From an uncultured bacterium (GTDB lineage Bacteria; Patescibacteriota; Minisyncoccia; Phycocordibacterales; GWA1-40-21), in assembly GCA_903824735.1 (NCBI GenBank), contig CAIJXO010000077.1:1-12265 (forward strand): a stretch of DNA of 12,265 nt. Direction: 5' to 3'. The notes beneath the pieces are model-generated. The model was not told the origin of the DNA, did no database searches, and saw only the letters and a list, made by a program, of their open reading frames with translations. The stretch's first letter is position 1. Every line of letters starts with the position of its first letter. A program made the translations under genes and the position numbers. Shown piece after piece: positions 1 through 6,245 of this stretch.

Positions 1-66
1 AGCACGCCACAAACCCTCAAGGCGGTCTCGAGCGTGAAAGTCCAAATGCTTAAATGTTTTTCTCAT
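1..66 (-). CDS. N-terminus of a probable IS30-like transposase (partial)
   Basis: Reading leftward from an ATG at 66-64, 22 codons stay open to the window edge. The peptide begins MRKTFKHLDFHARDR and continues LEGLWRA. A basic start, a 'KHL' motif and then an amphipathic helix is how the N-terminal helix-turn-helix of many IS30-family transposases begins; that comparison is from memory of the family. The catalytic DDE domain would lie outside the window, so it cannot be checked. Support comes from the upstream DNA: on the minus strand 110-82 resembles an IS30-type terminal repeat (it contains TTTGAAATGCAACTCATG), and a TATAAG box (80-75) sits eight bases before the ATG. It could instead be another helix-turn-helix regulator. 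The fragment is short, so confidence is moderate. Confidence 0.42.
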   Translation of the reverse strand, partial: MRKTFKHLDFHARDRLEGLWRA

Positions 67-74
67 ATATTTAT

Positions 75-80
75 CTTATA
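75..80 (-). promoter_or_regulatory. -10 box for the leftward transposase-like gene
   Basis: TATAAG on the minus strand matches five of six positions of TATAAT. It lies eight bases before the ATG at 66, so transcription would begin about two bases before the start codon. No good -35 is seen at standard spacing. Confidence 0.35.
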
Positions 81-117
81 CATGAGTTGCATTTCAAACA
101 AGAATTTTCATCTAGTT

Positions 118-261
118 ATGAAGAAGTTCATTGCGGTCGCGGTTTCAGTCGGATTCGGTCTGATGACTGTTGGGGCTAACATCCCGGGTATCTGGGGAGC
201 GGTGCTCTTCGTGATCGGACTCGTCAGCCTCGCCGCAGGAGGTCTCGTGTTCGCGGAATGA
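118..261 (+). CDS. Small two-helix membrane peptide, hypothetical
   Basis: This 47-residue peptide starts MKKFIAVAVSVGFGLMTVGA and consists of two hydrophobic segments, roughly residues 3-20 and 25-45, separated by a short NIPGIW turn. This suggests a helical hairpin in the membrane. I do not recognise a family. I prefer the ATG at 118 because the same frame upstream (from GTG 34) is AT-rich, lacks protein character and overlaps the transposase-like end. Bases 121-240 are 58% GC by count, clearly above neighbouring genes, with many GC-ending codons. A stem-loop follows shortly after the TGA stop. The 5' side meets the putative insertion-element end, so the gene may have lost its promoter or a longer N-terminus. 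It is the only gene here ending in TGA. Confidence 0.5.
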   Translation: MKKFIAVAVSVGFGLMTVGANIPGIWGAVLFVIGLVSLAAGGLVFAE

Positions 262-285
262 GACCACTTCAGCCACCAGTCCCTA

Positions 286-325
286 CCGCACCACCCAAGT
301 AATGTTGGGAGTGCGGTGAAGTTTT
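286..325 (+). terminator. Likely intrinsic terminator after the small membrane peptide gene
   Basis: CCGCAC (286-291) pairs with GTGCGG (311-316) and CCCAA (294-298) pairs with TTGGG (305-309), separated by a small internal loop; the terminal loop is six bases. TTTT follows at 322-325. An outer CTTCA/TGAAG pair (267-271 with 317-321) can extend the base. The U-tract is short. Confidence 0.5.
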
Positions 326-337
326 GCCAAAATTTCT

Positions 338-472
338 AACACAACCGCCCCGTCCATCAGAATGTCCACCCCGCCTTAATTAAGGCGGGGAAAACCGAAC
401 TCTAAATTGTTACTCTGTTTTCTCCTCCTTGATCAAGGAGGAGTAGCGAGTCTGCGAGCCGAGGTGGTGGAG
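338..472. repeat. REP-like element with two perfect 22-bp palindromes
   Basis: Two perfect palindromes lie 31 bases apart. One at 369-390 has half-site CCCCGCCTTAA and one at 422-443 has half-site CTCCTCCTTGA. The outer parts contain related inverted motifs: ACCGCCCCGTC near 343-353 and, on the other strand, CCACCACCTCGGC near 471-459. Palindromes with these pyrimidine-rich halves recur in intergenic repeats of many bacterial genomes, in the style of REP/RAYT sequences; this is recalled, not searched. Neither palindrome is followed by a T-run on either strand, so they do not look like simple terminators. The right edge stops directly at the enolase stop codon. Confidence 0.55.
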
Positions 473-1756
473 TTATTTAATCTTAAACGCCTTTTTGCCT
501 GGATATACCGCTTTCTTGCCCAAAGCATCCTCGATTCGCAAAAGCTGATTGTATTTTGCTACACGATCAGTACGAGAAAGTGAACCGGTTTTGATCTGAC
601 CAGCCGCGGTACCTACAGCCACGTGAGCAATAGTCGAATCTTCGGTTTCACCGGAGCGATGAGAAATAATCGAAACATAACCGTTCTTCGCGCCGAGAGC
701 GACAGCGTCCAAGGTTTCAGTTAAAGTACCGATTTGATTTAGCTTAACGAGAATGGCATTACAGACACCCATATCAATTCCCTTTTGTAATCTCTCGACG
801 TTAGTAACGAATAGATCGTCGCCCACTAGTTGCACTTTCTTACCTAATTTATCAGTCAACAATTTATAACCCGCCCAATCATCTTCCGCGAGCGCATCTT
901 CAATCGATATGATCGGATAGCGAGAAACAATATCAGCGTAATAATTTACAAACTCGGCTGAAGTAAAGCTTTTATTCTCAGTCGCAAGATGATACTTACC
1001 GTCTTTGAACAATTCAGTAGAAGCCACATCAAGCGCAATCGAAATTTGAGAACCTGCCTTATAGCCGGCTTTCTCAATGGCTTCGACGACAAGTTTCAGT
1101 GCCGCTTCGTTTGACTCCAGTGATGGCGCAAATCCACCTTCATCACCGACAGTCGTACCAAAACCTCTTTCACGCAAGATTTTCTTTAGGGCATGGAAGA
1201 CATTTGTACCAGCTTCAAGTGCTTCAGAGAATTTTTTAAAGCCGTGTGGCACGATCATGAACTCCTGGAAGTCAGTGGACTTCTCGGCATGCTTACCGCC
1301 GTTCAAAATGTTCATCATCGGTACCGGCAAAGTCACAGTCTTGGTCTTAGCAAGTTTAGCGACATATAACCAGATTGGTTTTTTAAGTGAAGCAGCAGTA
1401 GCGCGCGCAAAGGCCAGAGAAACACCAAGAATTGCATTGGCACCGAGCTTACCCTTGTTCTCTGTTCCGTCTAATTTAATCAAAGTCTCATCAAGTTCTC
1501 TTTGAGTGAATTCCTTACCTTTAATCTTTTTTAAAATTATAGTATTTACATTGGAAACAGCTTTTTGCACTCCTTTACCACCATAGCGCTTACCCCCATC
1601 GCGCAATTCTACTGCCTCATGTGACCCAGTTGAAGCACCGGATGGTACCGCCGCACGGCCAAAAGAACCGTCAGCGAGAGTTACTTCTACTTCAACAGTT
1701 GGATTACCGCGTGAATCAAGAATCTCTAAAGCCTTTACCTTCGATATTTTGCTCAT
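473..1756 (-). CDS. eno: Enolase (phosphopyruvate hydratase)
   Basis: Enolase interconverts 2-phosphoglycerate and phosphoenolpyruvate in cytosolic glycolysis. At 427 residues the protein is full length. The start MSKISKVKALEILDSRGNPT is typical. Visible active-site elements are E165 (DFQEFM), E206 (GDEGGFAP), the Mg2+ ligands D243 (ALDVAST), E286 (SIEDALAEDDW) and D313 (VGDDLF), K338 in the signature ILVKLNQIGTLTET, the SHRSGETED loop at 365-373, and K389 (IKTGSLSR). The 'NGGKHAEKSTDFQEFM' segment departs slightly from the usual NGGxHADN form, but the histidine (H156) is kept. No Shine-Dalgarno sequence precedes the ATG. A promoter is visible in the 118-base gap upstream. A glycolytic enzyme suits a fermentative CPR cell; assignment is secure. 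Confidence 0.98.
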   Translation of the reverse strand: MSKISKVKALEILDSRGNPTVEVEVTLADGSFGRAAVPSGASTGSHEAVELRDGGKRYGGKGVQKAVSNVNTIILKKIKGKEFTQRELDETLIKLDGTENKGKLGANAILGVSLAFARATAASLKKPIWLYVAKLAKTKTVTLPVPMMNILNGGKHAEKSTDFQEFMIVPHGFKKFSEALEAGTNVFHALKKILRERGFGTTVGDEGGFAPSLESNEAALKLVVEAIEKAGYKAGSQISIALDVASTELFKDGKYHLATENKSFTSAEFVNYYADIVSRYPIISIEDALAEDDWAGYKLLTDKLGKKVQLVGDDLFVTNVERLQKGIDMGVCNAILVKLNQIGTLTETLDAVALGAKNGYVSIISHRSGETEDSTIAHVAVGTAAGQIKTGSLSRTDRVAKYNQLLRIEDALGKKAVYPGKKAFKIK

Positions 1757-1799
1757 GTTTTTAACTAATTATTCTAATAAATTTTATTAACAAGGCTGT

Positions 1800-1828
1800 A
1801 TTTTAGCACATTTAAAGAGCTTTGTTTA
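1800..1828 (-). promoter_or_regulatory. Promoter for enolase
   Basis: On the minus strand, TAAACA (1828-1823) and TAAAAT (1805-1800) are separated by 17 bases, and TGC directly before TAAAAT makes an extended -10. Transcription would start near 1793, giving a leader of about 37 bases. A second candidate upstream has a perfect TTGACA (1858-1853), 17 bases and TCTATT (1835-1830). Confidence 0.55.
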
Positions 1829-1874
1829 AAATAGATTAAAAAGAGAGGAGTTTGTCAAAAAAGTGAAAACTATT

Positions 1875-2942
1875 TTATTTAAGTAGATTTTTAATCAAAT
1901 CAATAAGCCTAACTAAAAAGGACTCTTCCATAATAGGCTGTGGATCAACATTATCCTTCATGATTTCCGTATCTTTACCACCATCTTCGCCGATTACTTT
2001 TATTAAAGTAAACCTGTTTTGCGGAATATTTGTTTTGCTAGTGTTTTGAACTGAGACTTCAAAACAATATTGGCTACCGATCTTAAAATCGTACTGTTTA
2101 TCACCACCAAACCACAGTGTAGCACCTCGACAAGTATCGACTATCTTCGCCGTCATACAATCATCATCAATAGTTATATGGGGTGACTGTGATAGGGGGC
2201 AAGAAATCCCTACTTCTCTTGGACAAGGTGGTACCTTATAGATATACAGAATTTGAGCGTCTACTAAAAATTTTCTGCTAGTAGTAGATTGATTTTGATT
2301 TAATTCATAGACTGAATATTTTTTACCTTCGATTAAATTATCTTTTCGAATATCGGGCTGTATGTTTGTCTTATCTGAAGTTAAAATTATTGTAAATGAA
2401 TTCTCTTCTTCTGGCTGAGTATAAGTATTGCCTTTTGATGTAATCCTGATTGTGTACTGTCCAGTATAAGGAAGGGTTCTTGTAACTGTAAGATATTTTT
2501 CATCTGTCCCGTTATTGATATCAAGAGATTCTCCCTCACCATTAGCGTCAAAAACTTCTGCTCTGGGGAGAAAGGTTTTTGCTGAAACTATTACAGTTAT
2601 CTTTTCTCCTTTTTGACCTTGATAGTAATAATAAGCATCTTTGTTGACACTTAATTTACATGAAAACTTAACACTTGGCCTTATATTCATCGAAGTACAA
2701 TCACTTCCATCATCAACTGCCGTTAATCCATTATCGAAAATAGTATCGACAAAATTATTTACCGAATCAGGGTTAGAGGTATCTATTACACCATAAGTTC
2801 CACCCGAACAAATTACGGCCTGTTCTATTGTGGTAAAAGGTTGAGTGCAGGAAGGAATTACTGCCATAACAGAAGCATTGCTCCAGAAAAAAACAGCCGC
2901 AGTGATTAATATAACTCCTATGAACCGCATCTCAATTCTCAT
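1875..2942 (-). CDS. Secreted cysteine-rich protein with a PPC-like beta domain, hypothetical
   Basis: The function is unknown. From the ATG at 2942 the protein has 355 residues. Residues 5-27 (MRFIGVILITAAVFFW then SNASVMA) form a signal peptide with a likely cut after ASVMA. Nine cysteines (32, 45, 82, 95, 240, 248, 262, 271, 293) suggest disulfides outside the membrane. Residues about 98-191 have the alternating pattern and 'YTGQYTIRITS' ending seen in bacterial pre-peptidase C-terminal (PPC) beta-sandwiches; this is a resemblance only. The C-terminus is an amphipathic helix (residues 341-355). A TTG codon at 2972 could add ten residues, but an extended TATAAT box lies between TTG and ATG and points to the ATG. 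The gene follows secA by 36 bases. Four sampled 60-base blocks average about 30% GC, well below eno and secA. Confidence 0.7.
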   Translation of the reverse strand: MRIEMRFIGVILITAAVFFWSNASVMAVIPSCTQPFTTIEQAVICSGGTYGVIDTSNPDSVNNFVDTIFDNGLTAVDDGSDCTSMNIRPSVKFSCKLSVNKDAYYYYQGQKGEKITVIVSAKTFLPRAEVFDANGEGESLDINNGTDEKYLTVTRTLPYTGQYTIRITSKGNTYTQPEEENSFTIILTSDKTNIQPDIRKDNLIEGKKYSVYELNQNQSTTSRKFLVDAQILYIYKVPPCPREVGISCPLSQSPHITIDDDCMTAKIVDTCRGATLWFGGDKQYDFKIGSQYCFEVSVQNTSKTNIPQNRFTLIKVIGEDGGKDTEIMKDNVDPQPIMEESFLVRLIDLIKNLLK

Positions 2943-2948
2943 GGTAAA

Positions 2949-2976
2949 ATTATACCACTTTTCTTGAGGCAAGCAA
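2949..2976 (-). promoter_or_regulatory. Extended -10 promoter giving a leaderless secreted-protein mRNA
   Basis: The minus strand reads TGGTATAAT (2957-2949), a perfect -10 with extended TG. TTGCTT (2976-2971) lies 16 bases upstream as a weak -35. Standard spacing places the first transcribed base at 2942, the A of the ATG. This decides the start codon of the gene. Confidence 0.55.
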
Positions 2977-2978
2977 TT

Positions 2979-5474
2979 TTACCCCAAGCCATGACACTTT
3001 TTATACTTTTTGTTCGAACCACAAGGACAGGGGTCATTCCTTCCTACCTTATTATCATCTTTTTTGTCAGCAACTTTTTCTTCTTTTCCCCCACCCGCCA
3101 AAATCATTTTCTTTTGGGTATCTTTTAGTTGCTCTTCTTCTCGACGATAAGCTCCAGCGCCAATGTTTGGCAAGATTTTAATAACTTGGTCATTGACGGC
3201 ATCGTTCATCTCTTTGAATAGACGCAAACCTTCTTTTTTGTACTCAACTAAAGGATCGCGCTGACCATATGCACGGAGATTCACACTCGAGCGCGTATAA
3301 TCCATTATTTCTAGATGATCCACCCAGAACATATCGATAGATTGAAGTAATAAGATTTTCGCAATACGATAAAATTCTTCTTCGCCCAGAAGCTGTATCT
3401 TCTCTTCGACAATTTTATCCATTCCTTCGACATCCAAGATAATCTCGTCGAGTTTAGCCCTCACCGTTTCTTTATCGCCAAGCAAAACCGTACGACGGCG
3501 CTCATAAACCAATTTACGCTGATAGTTTAAGACATCATCATATTCAAGGACATGTTTACGTGAATCAAAGTTGAAACCTTCGATCTTAGTCTGAGCGGTT
3601 TCAAGCGAGCGTGTAATCAAAGAATTCTCAATCGCTTCGTCTTCCTTCATCTGGAAACGTCCCATCAATTTCTTTATGGTATCCGAAGCAAAAATACGCA
3701 TCAAAGAATCTTCGAGCGATACATAAAACTGCGTCTCACCCGGATCACCTTGACGGCCAGCACGACCACGGAGCTGATTGTCGATTCGGCGCGCTTCATG
3801 ACGTTCGGTACCGATAACACAAAGACCACCGAGACTTTTCACCTCCTCAAATTTTTCTTTATTAAATGGTACACCACCGAGCTTGATATCCACACCTCTT
3901 CCGGCCATGTTTGTCGCGACGGTTACCCCACTTTTATGACCAGCAGCGGCGATAATCTCTCCTTCTTTCTCGTGATTCTTGGCGTTTAAGACATTATGCT
4001 TTACACCCGCTTTCGAAAGATAAGTCGAAAGAATTTCGTTCTTTTCAATTGACACTGTACCGATCAACACTGGCTGTCCTTTATCTTGCAGCTCTTTGAC
4101 ATGCTTGGCGACCGCTAGAAATTTGCCATGCTCGGTTTGGAAAATCAAATCGTTTTTATCAAGACGCTGAACTACTCTATTTGTCGGTATTGGGAAAGTT
4201 TCGATATGATAAACTTTGTAAAACTCTTCTTCCGAAGTTAAGGCCGTACCAGTCATACCCGCGAGCTTCTTATACAGTCTGAAATAGTTTTGGAACGTGA
4301 TCGAGGCAAAAGTACGTGATTCTTTTTGAATCTTTACCCCCTCTTTGGCTTCGATCGCCTGATGCAAACCTTCAGACCAGCGACGGCCAGGCTGTAAACG
4401 ACCGGTAAAACTATCGACAATAATTATTTCATTATCTTTAACGACATAATCGGTATCTTTCTCAAACAACGCTTTCGCGCGCGCGGCGGTCTCGAGATGG
4501 TGCACATATTTGATACCGGCATCGGTGTAGATATTTTCCAAACCCAAAGCTTTCTCGGCTTTAGAGATACCAGCCTCGGTCAACTGAATCGCCTTCAGCT
4601 TTTCATCGACAGTGAAGTCTTCGTCTTTTTTAAAATTGGTGACGATGTTAGCAAACTTGGTATATAGATCCTCAGACTCAACTGTCGGAGCAGAAATAAT
4701 AAGAGGAGTGCGAGCCTCGTCAATCAAGATTGAGTCCACCTCGTCCACGATCGCGAAATTGTATTCACGCTGACGTAAATCTTTTTCGGCATATTCAATA
4801 TTGTCGCGTAAATAGTCAAAACCGAATTCATTGTTTGTACCATAGGTGATATCGGCCGAGTAAGCTTCACGACGGGAGCAAGGTTTTAGAAAATCATAGA
4901 CAACTTTAAACGCCCCGAGGTTATCGCGCTCTTTATCTTCTTTCTCCGCTAGATCTTTATCAGTAATATGTGCTGAGTCATAAAGAAATGAGGTGTCATG
5001 ATTAATCACACCCACTGACAATCCGAGGAAATTATAGACCTGCCCCATCCACACGGCATCTCGACGTGACAAGTAATCGTTCACGGTCACGATATGTACT
5101 CCCTTTCCAGTCAAAGCATTTAAATACGCTGGCAGAGTCGCCACAAGTGTCTTACCTTCTCCAGTGCGCATCTCGGCGATGTTTCCTTTGTGTAAAATAA
5201 TTCCTCCAATCATCTGCACGTCAAAGTGACGCTCACCAAGCGTACGACGTGAAGCTTCACGGACTACCGCAAAAGCTTCCGGTAAAATATCATCGAGTGT
5301 CTCCGGCTTCTCGGCCGTTAATCTTTTCTTAAATTCCGCAGTTTTCGCCTTCAGATCAGCGTCTGACAAGGGCTTAATCGCCTCTTCATTGGCGTTTATT
5401 TGCGCCACAATAGACCAAAAGGGCTTAATCGCCTTGGTATGCTTATCGCCGAATACGCTCGTTAAAAATGACAT
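2979..5474 (-). CDS. secA: Protein translocase subunit SecA
   Basis: SecA is the ATPase that drives preproteins through SecYEG at the inner face of the membrane. The 831-residue protein has Walker A MRTGEGKT (102-109), the DEAD-type Walker B IVDEVDSILIDEARTP (from 242), the block YGTNNEFGFDYLRDN (211-225), TNMAGRGVDIKLG, and motif VI QLRGRAGRQGDPGE. The C-terminus is a zinc-binding SEC-C motif with C816, C818, C827 and H828, which in other bacteria binds SecB or lipids. Between GVINHD (155-160) and RREAYSADI there are about 38 residues (about 163-200), rich in D, E and K, where E. coli SecA has a much shorter link; I recall similar insertions in CPR SecAs. The start has no Shine-Dalgarno. A plus-strand gene diverges from its promoter region. 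Confidence 0.98.
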   Translation of the reverse strand: MSFLTSVFGDKHTKAIKPFWSIVAQINANEEAIKPLSDADLKAKTAEFKKRLTAEKPETLDDILPEAFAVVREASRRTLGERHFDVQMIGGIILHKGNIAEMRTGEGKTLVATLPAYLNALTGKGVHIVTVNDYLSRRDAVWMGQVYNFLGLSVGVINHDTSFLYDSAHITDKDLAEKEDKERDNLGAFKVVYDFLKPCSRREAYSADITYGTNNEFGFDYLRDNIEYAEKDLRQREYNFAIVDEVDSILIDEARTPLIISAPTVESEDLYTKFANIVTNFKKDEDFTVDEKLKAIQLTEAGISKAEKALGLENIYTDAGIKYVHHLETAARAKALFEKDTDYVVKDNEIIIVDSFTGRLQPGRRWSEGLHQAIEAKEGVKIQKESRTFASITFQNYFRLYKKLAGMTGTALTSEEEFYKVYHIETFPIPTNRVVQRLDKNDLIFQTEHGKFLAVAKHVKELQDKGQPVLIGTVSIEKNEILSTYLSKAGVKHNVLNAKNHEKEGEIIAAAGHKSGVTVATNMAGRGVDIKLGGVPFNKEKFEEVKSLGGLCVIGTERHEARRIDNQLRGRAGRQGDPGETQFYVSLEDSLMRIFASDTIKKLMGRFQMKEDEAIENSLITRSLETAQTKIEGFNFDSRKHVLEYDDVLNYQRKLVYERRRTVLLGDKETVRAKLDEIILDVEGMDKIVEEKIQLLGEEEFYRIAKILLLQSIDMFWVDHLEIMDYTRSSVNLRAYGQRDPLVEYKKEGLRLFKEMNDAVNDQVIKILPNIGAGAYRREEEQLKDTQKKMILAGGGKEEKVADKKDDNKVGRNDPCPCGSNKKYKKCHGLG

Positions 5475-5483
5475 AATAAGTGT

Positions 5484-5492
5484 ATGTTAGCA
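5484..5492 (-). promoter_or_regulatory. Putative extended -10 box for secA
   Basis: The minus strand reads TGCTAACAT (5492-5484), a TG-extended -10 matching four of six consensus bases. Transcription would start about three bases before the secA ATG. No clear -35 is present, so this is tentative. Confidence 0.35.
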
Positions 5493-5514
5493 CACTTTGG
5501 CGGAGTTAGAAAAT

Positions 5515-5527
5515 GAGGTGGGACCTC
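5515..5527. other. Short inverted repeat in the secA/NYN divergent intergenic region
   Basis: GAGGT (5515-5519) and ACCTC (5523-5527) flank GGG in the 116-base region between secA and the NYN gene. It could be an operator for the divergent promoters or a chance hairpin; nothing else supports a role. Confidence 0.25.
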
Positions 5528-5534
5528 GGTCAGG

Positions 5535-5543
5535 TTATGCACA
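5535..5543 (+). promoter_or_regulatory. DnaA-box consensus site (TTATGCACA)
   Basis: The site fits TTATNCACA, the consensus DnaA box, at all eight fixed positions. It lies between the divergent secA and NYN genes. It is one of three such matches in the window, all between 5535 and 6475. Confidence 0.4.
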
Positions 5544-5573
5544 ACTTGATATTTAGATACTGCTCTATTCCAT

Positions 5574-5581
5574 GATAGGAT
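5574..5581 (+). promoter_or_regulatory. Putative extended -10 / start context of the NYN gene
   Basis: TGATAGGAT (from 5573) can be read as a TG-extended -10 (TAGGAT, four of six), placing the first base about three bases before the TTG start. The same bases contain AGGA ten bases from TTG, the only Shine-Dalgarno-like sequence in the window. The two readings exclude each other. Confidence 0.3.
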
Positions 5582-5590
5582 GTCGCCGCT

Positions 5591-6115
5591 TTGAAAAATA
5601 ATCCAAACATCGCCTATATTGATGGCGCCAATCTACACAGAGGGATTAAAGGTCTCGGCTGGGAACTTGATTATAGAAAATTAAGAGTTTGGCTCTCAGA
5701 AAAGTATAATGTTTCAAGGGCCTATATATTTCTAGGTCTTGTCCCTAAATACAAAGACTTATATGCAGAGCTTCAAGACTTTGGTTATTCAATCATATTC
5801 AAGGATACGACTTATGACGGCCACGGGCAAGTAAAGGGCAACTGTGATGCCGATTTGGTCCTAAAAGCAGTTTGCGATGCATACGAAAATAGTTTCAGTA
5901 AAGCTTTAATCATCTCGAGCGACGGTGACTATGCTAGTTTAGTGAAGTTTTTAAGTGACAGAAAGAAAATTTTAGTGATACTGGCCCATGATGAAAAGAA
6001 GTGTTCCATCTTACTTAAAAGAACAAATGTTCGAATAACCTATTTAAAGGAATTCAGGGCTAATTTAGAAAAAGCCCCCGATGAGGACGGAACCTCACAA
6101 GGGTCTTTTTCGTAG
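5591..6115 (+). CDS. NYN-domain (LabA/DUF88-type) nuclease
   Basis: This 174-residue protein has the PIN-like NYN fold, whose members are Mg2+-dependent ribonucleases or RNA-processing factors. The acidic residues that would hold the metal are visible: D11 in AYIDGANLHRG, D86 and D88 in KGNCDADLVLKAV, and D111/D113 in IISSDGDYASLV. The domain covers residues 6-155; the tail (160-174) is polar and encoded by a terminator hairpin. The start is TTG at 5591; no in-frame ATG precedes IDGAN, so the alternative start looks real. It is the only sizeable plus-strand gene here with a recognised fold, divergent from secA and convergent with the lysine-rich microprotein gene. Substrate and partners cannot be inferred. 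The family call is strong. Confidence 0.88.
   Translation: MKNNPNIAYIDGANLHRGIKGLGWELDYRKLRVWLSEKYNVSRAYIFLGLVPKYKDLYAELQDFGYSIIFKDTTYDGHGQVKGNCDADLVLKAVCDAYENSFSKALIISSDGDYASLVKFLSDRKKILVILAHDEKKCSILLKRTNVRITYLKEFRANLEKAPDEDGTSQGSFS
6069..6110. terminator. Bidirectional intrinsic terminator inside the NYN 3' end
   Basis: AAAAAG (6069-6074) pairs with CTTTTT (6105-6110), CCC (6076-6078) with GGG (6101-6103), and TGAGG (6082-6086) with CCTCA (6093-6097) around a six-base loop. The T-run on one side and A-run on the other allow termination in both directions. The hairpin lies entirely within the coding sequence, whose TAG is at 6113-6115. Confidence 0.7.
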
Positions 6116-6200
6116 TAATAGCTATATATTATCCTTAACGAGAGAAAAAGCAAGCTGGGACAATGTGTATAACCCGCCCGAGGTTCCACCGCCGCATAAT
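6116..6200. other. Spacer between two terminators, no gene called
   Basis: This stretch lies between the NYN terminator and the microprotein terminator. It holds a DnaA-box consensus match (6164-6172) and a GC-rich segment (6173-6195) whose GAGGTTCC is the reverse complement of GGAACCTC in the NYN terminator loop. The minus strand has short open frames, but none has a recognisable product. Confidence 0.3.
6164..6172 (-). promoter_or_regulatory. DnaA-box consensus site (TTATACACA)
   Basis: On the minus strand the site fits TTATNCACA exactly. It lies in the non-coding spacer between the two terminators and is the second of the three matches. Confidence 0.35.
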
Positions 6201-6240
6201 AAAAAATACGCCCCGGATTTTAGTCCTGGACGTATCTTTT
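6201..6240 (-). terminator. Intrinsic terminator of the lysine-rich microprotein gene
   Basis: On the minus strand a stem pairs ATACG (6235-6231) with CGTAT (6210-6206), then GG/CC and GGA/TCC inner segments with single mismatches, around a six-base loop; a run of six T follows (6206-6201). It begins 11 bases after the stop at 6246. TCTTTT on the plus side could also stop plus-strand read-through. Confidence 0.75.
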
Positions 6241-6245
6241 GTAAG

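Larger units (their letters stand above)
1..113 (-). mobile_element. Putative left end of an IS30-like insertion sequence
   Basis: The segment joins a transposase-like N-terminus (66-1, minus) to an upstream sequence at about 110-82 that has the general form of IS30-family terminal repeats, which often contain a GTGCAAC-like core near their inner end. The exact outer boundary and any target duplication cannot be set because the other end lies outside the window. Confidence 0.3.

Noticed and set aside
34..117. GTG-started N-terminal extension of the small membrane peptide
   Set aside because: It is AT-rich and lacks protein character compared with the GC-rich remainder, and it overlaps the putative insertion-element end.
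369..443. Palindromes as intrinsic terminators of eno
   Set aside because: Neither is followed by a T-run on the minus strand; T-runs lie on the wrong side.
1077..1505. 142-codon plus-strand frame within eno
   Set aside because: Antisense shadow of a certain enolase gene; no recognisable motif or promoter.
3750..3989. Plus-strand frame within secA
   Set aside because: Antisense to conserved SecA motifs; no independent support.
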